Source: Spirochaetaceae bacterium (GTDB lineage Bacteria > Spirochaetota > Spirochaetia > Treponematales > Breznakiellaceae). From it: DNA of 10,159 nucleotides. Numbering within the stretch: position 1 is the first letter of the stretch; every line of letters begins with the position of its first letter. Positions 1 to 5,255 of this stretch are shown here, in pieces. Where the stretch lies: the NCBI GenBank assembly GCA_031267955.1, contig JAIRYB010000183.1, positions 1 through 10,159 on the forward strand. The letters are read 5' to 3'. The position numbers and the translations under genes are program-made. The notes beneath the pieces are model-generated. The model was not told the DNA's origin, searched no databases, and saw only the letters and a program-made list of their open reading frames with translations.

Positions 1-2354
1 CCCAGGCCGAATACCAGTATTAAACCTACTACAGGGAAAAAACCCAGGGGAATATCAAGGCACGCGAGCATGGTGATTGTTACCAGAACGAGGAGGAAGG
101 GGACAAGGCATATACGCAGGGTCTTTACCCAGGAATAGAATCGTTTTACTACCAGCGCAATAAAAAGGTAAGCGCCCAAAAAGAGGAACAGCATAATCCG
201 CGTAAGTTTGTCAAGCTCATCCCCAATATCCCTGACCTTATTCACAAAAAACACATTTTCCGTTTCTTCGGCAATGGCGCGGAAGGCGGCTTCGTCAGGG
301 GCATGGAGGGGAAGCACGCAGGAATAGCAGGCGCCGTCCGCTTCGCCTATCCACACATTGGAAACAAGCTCCATAAGGTACGCGGGAATGTTTCCGCCGC
401 CAGAAGCGCCTTCGCCGATTTTTACGGGGACGCCGGGCGGCAAGACATAGTTGTCCCGCGCGGCTTCAAAATCCCGGCGGAACGCTTCGGCGGAATCCGG
501 GGGAAAACCAAGCGCGGCAAACTGGCTGTCCGCCAGGGGGAGCAGATTCCGGGCTGCCCTGTAGTTCAGTTCCTGCGTTTTCCGCGAAGGCACAAACAGG
601 GACGACGCCAGGTACGATTTCAGAACCCCCGCCTTAATCCCTTCGTCCAGCCTGGCGCGGAGAGCTTCCTCGTTTTGCAGGACTTCTTCGGGCGAAGAAC
701 CGGCGACGATAAAATACCAGCCCGCAGAACCGAGGTTGAGCGCCCCGGCGGCTATTCTTTCCGATTCCATCAGGTTCCCGGTCATGGTGTAAAGGCCCCG
801 GATGTCGTTTTCTACCCGCAGTTTGTTCCGGTTTGCCGCGAGCAGGACCAGGCTGACGATAAAGATAAGCGCGAGGAACGCTTTGCGGAACGCTGTACCA
901 GGGGGGGGTAGCCGGAGACCCCGCACACGGCTTTCAGCCGGGGAGGAGGCTCCGGCGCAGGGGGGCCGAACGGCGGCCCGATTCCCCGCGCCCGCCTCCT
1001 GGTAACAGGCCCCCCCCTCTGAAACGCTGTTTCGCGCGGGCCCGCCGGGGAGGGACAGTACGCGCCGGTTTTCAGGCGGAAGGGCGATGAACGGGTAGAC
1101 GAAGCTTACCGACAAAAAAGAACTTAAAAGGCCCGCAAAAGAAAAAACCGCGAATTGTTTAAGGATAATAAAGGGCGCGAAAAAGAGTGCGGCAAAACAA
1201 ACTTCGGTAGAGATAAAGCTTAACAGTATCCCTTTTATGATAAACCGCCGGATTTCGAGCCCGGATTTAAAGAGAGGGTTTCCCTTCCAGTGGATAAAGT
1301 AGTGGATAGAATAATCGACACAGGTCCCGATAAGCGTGGTGCCGAAAACAAAGGACAGGACATGGACTTCCCGGAAAAAAAGCAGCACCGCTGTTACGGC
1401 GGACAGAATTGAAAGACAGGCCGCCGCGACCGAAACTATAATCGGGAGCGGGGAGCGGAATACGTAGAGAAAAAGAAAGATGATGATTAAAAGCGTTACT
1501 GTTGATATAAGGGAAATTTCCCTTTGTGCGCCCGAGGAACTTTCGTAGCTGTGGAAAGGGCCTCCGGAATAGACAAAACTCAGGCCGGGATTTTCCGCGG
1601 CAAGAACGCCCGATGCGTCGTATATTTTTTTTACCCCGCTATCCGCATTGGTAATAGCCGCGCCCCGGGGCGTCAGCGAAGCGCGGAGGAGGACATACCA
1701 GAGTTCCTCCGCGCCGGGGGACGGCCTGTATTGGGAGGCAAGCACATCGTCCCGCAGGCTCATGGACCCGGCCGTGGACAGGGCGGTTTCCAAAAACTGT
1801 TTCATGTTCCGTTCGGCAAGCAGGAAGGGGTCCTGTTCAAGATTATCCAGCGAGGCAAAGGTAAAGGCCCCGTAGACGGAAGAAAGGGCTTCGGCGGCGA
1901 CAAGCGGCGCGTCCCCGCCTTCCAGCAGCGCGCGCGTTTTTCCGTCCAGAAGGGCATAACGGTAATTGAAAATATAATCGGCAAGCTGCCCGGAGACGGT
2001 TTCGTCGACATAAAGGGAAACATTCTCGAAAAGGCCCTCCGCGGAAGGCCCGGAAAGTTCCGCGCAAAGAACCTCGGCCCCCTTTTTCGCCTGGAGAAAA
2101 TCGGAGTGGCCGATTAAAACGGTAAGCTGCCGGGAAGTCTTGTCCCCCAGTTTTTTGTCCGCGGCGGCGGAACGCGGCCTTCCGGACGAAGCGGGGAGTA
2201 TATCAAGCAGATTGGTGTTGACGCGCACCGGCCCCAGCAACAGCAGGGAAAGGCCCAGGGCCGCGAGAAGCCCCCCGTGAAAGAAAAGCCATATCCGGCG
2301 GGAAAACCGTCCGGAAAATTCCGGCGATAAGCGCCCGGGTTTATTGCGAATCAA
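1..2354 (-). CDS. MMPL/RND-family exporter of aryl-polyene cluster type (3' end beyond window)
   Basis: Hand translation shows an uninterrupted frame of 784 codons from a TTG at 2354 to position 3, with no stop before the left edge. It reads TTG ATT CGC AAT, with GGGAAAGG seven bases upstream and an in-frame stop at 2378-2376. No ATG or GTG is available near the N-terminus; the first Met codon is residue 184. The first half has TM1 (about 21-41) followed by NTNLLDILP, a long periplasmic domain, TM2 (about 278-300) and the diagnostic GTCVDYSIHYFIHW (343-356), the MMPL GxxxDY motif of TM4. A linker (about 432-487) then joins the second half: TM7 from about 492, a second periplasmic domain, and TM8-TM10 ending in LILVFGL, just where the second GxxxDY motif should begin off the edge. 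The linker contains a GC-rich palindromic insert (see separate entry). It is COG4258/ApeM-like, and probably exports or energises transfer of the lipidated polyene. Confidence 0.88.
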   Translation of the reverse strand, partial: MIRNKPGRLSPEFSGRFSRRIWLFFHGGLLAALGLSLLLLGPVRVNTNLLDILPASSGRPRSAAADKKLGDKTSRQLTVLIGHSDFLQAKKGAEVLCAELSGPSAEGLFENVSLYVDETVSGQLADYIFNYRYALLDGKTRALLEGGDAPLVAAEALSSVYGAFTFASLDNLEQDPFLLAERNMKQFLETALSTAGSMSLRDDVLASQYRPSPGAEELWYVLLRASLTPRGAAITNADSGVKKIYDASGVLAAENPGLSFVYSGGPFHSYESSSGAQREISLISTVTLLIIIFLFLYVFRSPLPIIVSVAAACLSILSAVTAVLLFFREVHVLSFVFGTTLIGTCVDYSIHYFIHWKGNPLFKSGLEIRRFIIKGILLSFISTEVCFAALFFAPFIILKQFAVFSFAGLLSSFLSVSFVYPFIALPPENRRVLSLPGGPARNSVSEGGACYQEAGAGNRAAVRPPCAGASSPAESRVRGLRLPPPGTAFRKAFLALIFIVSLVLLAANRNKLRVENDIRGLYTMTGNLMESERIAAGALNLGSAGWYFIVAGSSPEEVLQNEEALRARLDEGIKAGVLKSYLASSLFVPSRKTQELNYRAARNLLPLADSQFAALGFPPDSAEAFRRDFEAARDNYVLPPGVPVKIGEGASGGGNIPAYLMELVSNVWIGEADGACYSCVLPLHAPDEAAFRAIAEETENVFFVNKVRDIGDELDKLTRIMLFLFLGAYLFIALVVKRFYSWVKTLRICLVPFLLVLVTITMLACLDIPLGFFPVVGLILVFGL
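889..1030. repeat. 8-base direct repeat flanking the palindromic insert
   Basis: The octamer aacgctgt occurs at 889-896 and again at 1023-1030, immediately outside the two homopolymer-bounded ends of the insert. It could be a target-site duplication. The offset of 134 bases is not a multiple of three, although the exporter frame is the same on both sides, so if this is a duplication a later 1- or 2-base indel must have restored the frame. A chance repeat is not excluded. Confidence 0.35.
896..1022. repeat. GC-rich palindromic element inside the exporter linker
   Basis: Bases 901-1020 are 93/120 G or C (77.5%), far above the flanking coding sequence. The segment is bounded by a G8 run (901-908) and a C8 run (1010-1017), and by the inverted pair taccagg (896-902)/cctggta (998-1004). 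Inside are gccggag (911-917)/ctccggc (950-956), cggct-ttc-agccg (928-940), aggagg (944-949)/cctcct (995-1000) and ggcgg (972-976)/ccgcc (992-996). Read in the exporter frame it adds about 43 residues of Gly/Pro/Arg/Ala-rich sequence (residues about 444-486) that looks unlike protein, between a normal TM6 end and a normal TM7 start. The frame is the same on both sides. It resembles, in concept, protein-embedded palindromic elements such as those of Rickettsia; no family is recognised. Confidence 0.6.
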
Positions 2355-3024
2355 AGAGGGACCTTTCCCGGGCGCTTAAGCCCCCCGGGTAACTGTGGTT
2401 TGAAAGCCGGTAAGTAATCACATCGCCGCTCTGCTCGTAAAGCGTAATGTCGCGGATAAGCGCGGTCTTACTCCCGCCCGCGCCTGATTCGCCCGACATT
2501 AAAATCCGCGCGGCAAACAGCCTGACGGATTTTTCCTCGGGGATAAGCCCGATAGTCCAGGAATTTCCGGCTTCGGCAAAGTAAACCGCGAAATTTTCCA
2601 GAAGCAGCCGGGAATTGCCGGTAAAAATAGCGCTGATAGTATCCGCCAGGCGGAGAAACGTTTCATTTCCCCGGGCGTCCAGCCTTGTTTTCGCGCCCGA
2701 AGGCGTGGATTGGAAAATATAGTCCCGGCCCACCGCCATTGTAGAAGGAAAGGGCGTTTTTGTATCCCACACCATGCCCAGTTCCGCGGCAATGATAAAA
2801 TCCCCCCGTGAAACCAGGGAACGGTTCAGGCGGCTGATGATCTTTGTCTGCTCAAAACCGCCCTTGATAACCGGGTTTTTCGCCAGATCCGCGCAAATAC
2901 CGTCGAAACGGGGGCGGGTACTCCCGTCCAGAGGATGGCTGAAAATTTCCGCGTCCCCGGCCTGGGCCGGCGCGTGGAACAGGGCGAAAACCAGTACTGT
3001 ACCAAGGCAAAAAATATGTTTCAC
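2341..3024 (-). CDS. Secreted LolA-like outer-membrane lipoprotein carrier family protein
   Basis: This 227-residue protein has a classic Sec signal peptide (positive MKH start, hydrophobic core at 4-18, predicted cleavage after AQA at residue 22) and then a LolA-fold body: a first strand/helix with PVIKGGFEQTKIISRLNRSL and successive strands such as GDFIIAAELGMVWDT and NSWTIGLIPEEKSVR. The family binds acyl chains in the periplasm. Within polyene clusters it sits just before the MMPL exporter (ApeL-like), where it may shuttle the lipidated product across the periplasm. It has no lipobox cysteine after the signal, so it should be soluble. The start is GTG 3024, two bases after the thioesterase TAA, with GGGGGA spaced five bases upstream inside that gene. 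It overlaps the start of the exporter by 14 bases. Confidence 0.83.
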   Translation of the reverse strand: MKHIFCLGTVLVFALFHAPAQAGDAEIFSHPLDGSTRPRFDGICADLAKNPVIKGGFEQTKIISRLNRSLVSRGDFIIAAELGMVWDTKTPFPSTMAVGRDYIFQSTPSGAKTRLDARGNETFLRLADTISAIFTGNSRLLLENFAVYFAEAGNSWTIGLIPEEKSVRLFAARILMSGESGAGGSKTALIRDITLYEQSGDVITYRLSNHSYPGGLSARERSLFDSQ

Positions 3025-3026
3025 CG

Positions 3027-3485
3027 TTATCCCCCGGTTTGTTCAGACGGAAGACGGCTGCCCCGCAGCAGCGCTTCTACCCGGTTTACAAAAACCGGGG
3101 GGCAGACAAAGCAGGATTCCCCGGTAACGGCGTTAATCGCCATCTGGGTGCTGTTCCCCTTGGTACGCAGTTCGCCGCTTGCCGCGTCATACAGTTCGTA
3201 CCGTATCTTGATGCAGTTTTCGTATTCTTCAAGGACGGCCAGCGCGCGTACCCGGTCCCCGAATCTGAAAGAGCCGACGTATTTTGCGGAAATGCCGGTT
3301 ACCGGAAACTGATAGCCCGATTCTTCCATATGGAGATAATTATAGCCGATTTTATTCAGCAGGGCGCACCGGGCTTTTTCAAAGTACTTGATGTAGTTGC
3401 CGTGCCAGACAATGCGCATGGAGTCAACATCGTAAAATTCCACCGTAAACTCAAGCTCCGCGCTCAGCTTTTCCGAATCCGCCAT
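3027..3485 (-). CDS. YbgC-like hotdog acyl-CoA/acyl-ACP thioesterase
   Basis: This 152-residue protein is a single hotdog domain of the 4-hydroxybenzoyl-CoA thioesterase/YbgC family. The segment YDVDSMRIVWHGNYIKYFEKAR (residues 18 on) carries the catalytic Asp (D21 by alignment to the family pattern D-x-x-G-x-V-x-H) and His28. The usual glycine after the Asp is replaced, giving DSMRIVWH, as in other cluster-encoded homologues I recall (ApeK-like). It likely hydrolyses the thioester of an aromatic or polyene acyl carrier, either releasing the product or editing stalled chains. The start chosen is Met at 3485, preceded by AAGGGAAG ten bases after the acyltransferase stop. An in-frame upstream Met at 3785 would add 100 residues of low-complexity sequence that merely shadows the acyltransferase. 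It ends two bases before the LolA-like gene. Confidence 0.87.
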   Translation of the reverse strand: MADSEKLSAELEFTVEFYDVDSMRIVWHGNYIKYFEKARCALLNKIGYNYLHMEESGYQFPVTGISAKYVGSFRFGDRVRALAVLEEYENCIKIRYELYDAASGELRTKGNSTQMAINAVTGESCFVCPPVFVNRVEALLRGSRLPSEQTGG

Positions 3486-3495
3486 ATCTTCCCTT

Positions 3496-4485
3496 TTACC
3501 GGGTTTTGCCGTAATGAACAGGCCGGGGTTCGGCCCAAAAATCGTAGAAATTATACCACTGATAGGGGTGAAGCATACAGTAGTATTCAAGCCGCCCGGC
3601 GAACAGCCGGGCCAGTTGTTCCATCCGCTGTTCCCGTTCTTTCCGGGGGCAGTCGAAACTGACGGGGACCCTGTGGATGTGCATATTGTACCGCGAGCCG
3701 AGGGACAGATCCTTTTGGCGCAGGGCAAAGACAAAATAGGCGGGGCCTTCCAGCAGGGCGGCAAGCAGAAACGGGCCGTAGGCAAAGGGAGCTTCCCGGC
3801 CCAGAAAGGGCAGGTGGAAGTACTTGTTCCGGGTATTCGCCGAAGTGCGGTCCCCCGCTATGGCCACCAGTTCCCCGCAGGCGATACGGTCCTGGAGCAG
3901 GACCACTGTCTCGGGCCCCACTTCGTTGACGCTGATAGTCTGGACCTGGGATTCGGGATTGAGTTCCTGAAGCATACGGTTAAAATCCCCGGTAACGGAA
4001 AAATCCACCAGCACCGTGACCGGCACATTCCGGGAAACTCCGGTACGGCTAAAACCCGCCAGCGCGCGGATAAATTCAATGTTGCCCAGATGGGATGTAA
4101 GGAGGAGCGCCCCTTTCCCCTGTTCAAGCCCTTCGATCAATCCGCCTATATCATCCTCCTGAAAACAGACGCGGCCAAGCAGCGCCTTGCCCCCCCAGGC
4201 TTCAACTTTTTCAACCAGGGACAGGGAAAAGGAGGCGATATGGGCCGGCGGGCGGAGCGGCTTTTGGCCGGGCCTTTGGGCGTTGATCCTTTCAAGGTAG
4301 CGGCGCGATTCGGTTCTGGCCCGGCCGGAGAAAAGGTAGTAGAAAAAACTTACCCCATAGGCAATGACGCGCAGAAAAATCACCGGGAATACCCTGAATA
4401 AGATCAGGATCAGTTTTACATGCCAATACCCGGCTGTTTCTTCCCGGTACTCGGACCAATGGGCGCGCCGGGCCTCCCCGCTCAT
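3496..4485 (-). CDS. LpxL/HtrB-like lysophospholipid acyltransferase
   Basis: This 329-residue protein has a hydrophobic N-terminal segment (about 24-52), which would hold it at the inner membrane, followed by the HX4E catalytic dyad His132/Glu137 in TSHLGNIEF, the conserved GDRTSANTR (211-219), and a C-terminal HPYQWYNFYDFW (306-317) typical of the COG4261-like acyltransferases found in aryl polyene clusters rather than of true lipid A acyltransferases. It probably transfers an acyl (perhaps polyenoyl) chain from a carrier to a lipid or glycolipid acceptor. The start ATG 4485 overlaps the glycosyltransferase stop (4482-4485, ATGA). The stop at 3496 is ten bases before the thioesterase gene. 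It could be a general phospholipid-remodelling enzyme, but its place in the cluster argues for a dedicated role. Confidence 0.88.
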   Translation of the reverse strand: MSGEARRAHWSEYREETAGYWHVKLILILFRVFPVIFLRVIAYGVSFFYYLFSGRARTESRRYLERINAQRPGQKPLRPPAHIASFSLSLVEKVEAWGGKALLGRVCFQEDDIGGLIEGLEQGKGALLLTSHLGNIEFIRALAGFSRTGVSRNVPVTVLVDFSVTGDFNRMLQELNPESQVQTISVNEVGPETVVLLQDRIACGELVAIAGDRTSANTRNKYFHLPFLGREAPFAYGPFLLAALLEGPAYFVFALRQKDLSLGSRYNMHIHRVPVSFDCPRKEREQRMEQLARLFAGRLEYYCMLHPYQWYNFYDFWAEPRPVHYGKTR

Positions 4486-5255
4486 CCGGCCGCCGCCCTG
4501 CCGCGCCTGATGCGTAATTTTGCGGCAAGCAAAACCGGCAGCCGGACAAGCATACCGGCGCAGAGGCGGGTAAATACCAGGCTAATCCTGATATTGTCCC
4601 GCACCGGCCTGAAATGGGAAACGCCATCCTGGGGGTAACTGACACGGACCGGGTAAAAAAGCAGGGGTACGTGTTTCCAGCACAGCCGGACAAGGATCTC
4701 CGGATCAAAACCCATGCGCTTATCGATAAACGCGTGATGGCAGACGCGCCAGGCTGGTTCTACAGGGTATACCCGGAACCCGCAGAGTATATCCTGGATT
4801 TCCGAAGAAAGGGTAACGATTTTCGCCCAGGTATTGGCTATTTTCCTGCCGTTTTTCCGGCTCAGGGGGGCAGAACTGTCAAACTCGGGCAGGCCGCAGA
4901 TAAGAGCTTCCGGATGCGCGGCGGATTCTTCGAGAAAAAACCCCGCCCGCTCGGCATCATGCTGGCTGTCGGCATCTATCTGGAGGACATGGGTAAGCCC
5001 TTCCTCGCGGGCCTTGTCGATGCCCGCTATCACCGCGGCGCCCTTGCCGCCGTTTTTTCCCCGGCTAACCAAGATCGCCCCCGGCGTATCCGCGGCGATC
5101 TTCGCCAGACGGTTCTTTGTTTCCGCATCGCTCCCGTCATCAACCAGAATGACAGGGAGTCCGTAACGGGCGAGCTTTTGGACTACCGAAACCGCTGTTT
5201 TTCCGTGATTGTAAACAGGAATAAGGAAGCCCTGCCTTACCGAATTCCCGTTCAC
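4482..5255 (-). CDS. Family 2 glycosyltransferase of aryl-polyene cluster type
   Basis: This 257-residue GT-A fold glycosyltransferase shows PVYNH (13-17), the nucleotide-sugar acid motif VDDGSD (38-43), GGKGAAVIAG (69-78), the metal-binding DADSQHD (94-100) and the acceptor-side MGFDPEILVRLCW (181-193), preceded by QDILCGFRVYP, as in DPM1/Alg5-like enzymes. It lacks the C-terminal membrane helices of polyprenyl-phosphate transferases, so it is likely cytoplasmic or peripheral. It starts with GTG at 5255, overlapping the previous stop by four bases, with GGGGAGGGG upstream. It ends in an ATGA overlap with the acyltransferase. In many APE clusters, as I recall, this domain is fused to the acyltransferase that follows here, so the two probably act together on a lipid anchor or headgroup. 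Sugar donor and acceptor are unknown. Confidence 0.88.
   Translation of the reverse strand: MNGNSVRQGFLIPVYNHGKTAVSVVQKLARYGLPVILVDDGSDAETKNRLAKIAADTPGAILVSRGKNGGKGAAVIAGIDKAREEGLTHVLQIDADSQHDAERAGFFLEESAAHPEALICGLPEFDSSAPLSRKNGRKIANTWAKIVTLSSEIQDILCGFRVYPVEPAWRVCHHAFIDKRMGFDPEILVRLCWKHVPLLFYPVRVSYPQDGVSHFRPVRDNIRISLVFTRLCAGMLVRLPVLLAAKLRIRRGRAAAG

Noticed and set aside
303..911. Long plus-strand open frame of 202 codons at the left, and similar long plus-strand frames throughout (for example 3514-4401, 4614-5294, 5351-6037)
   Set aside because: They are antisense to well-supported minus-strand genes, show no family motifs, have basic low-complexity translations, and arise from GC-rich third codon positions.
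896..1022. Suspected frameshift or pseudogene in the exporter at the GC-rich segment
   Set aside because: Codon-by-codon translation shows the same frame on both sides (ALPPENRRVLS before, GTAFRKAFLAL after) and no stop inside, so the gene is intact as sequenced.
1843..2067. Short minus-strand frames at 1802-2023 and 1843-2067
   Set aside because: Both are out of frame inside the exporter's first periplasmic domain, which is continuously open.
3027..3785. A 252-residue version of the thioesterase starting at 3785
   Set aside because: The extra 100 residues overlap the acyltransferase in another frame and have no hotdog-like sequence; Met at 3485 has a ribosome site and fits the family length.
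4181..4200. C7 run in the acyltransferase and other short C or G runs as further copies of the palindromic element
   Set aside because: None has the paired inverted repeats or the local G+C rise seen at 896-1022.
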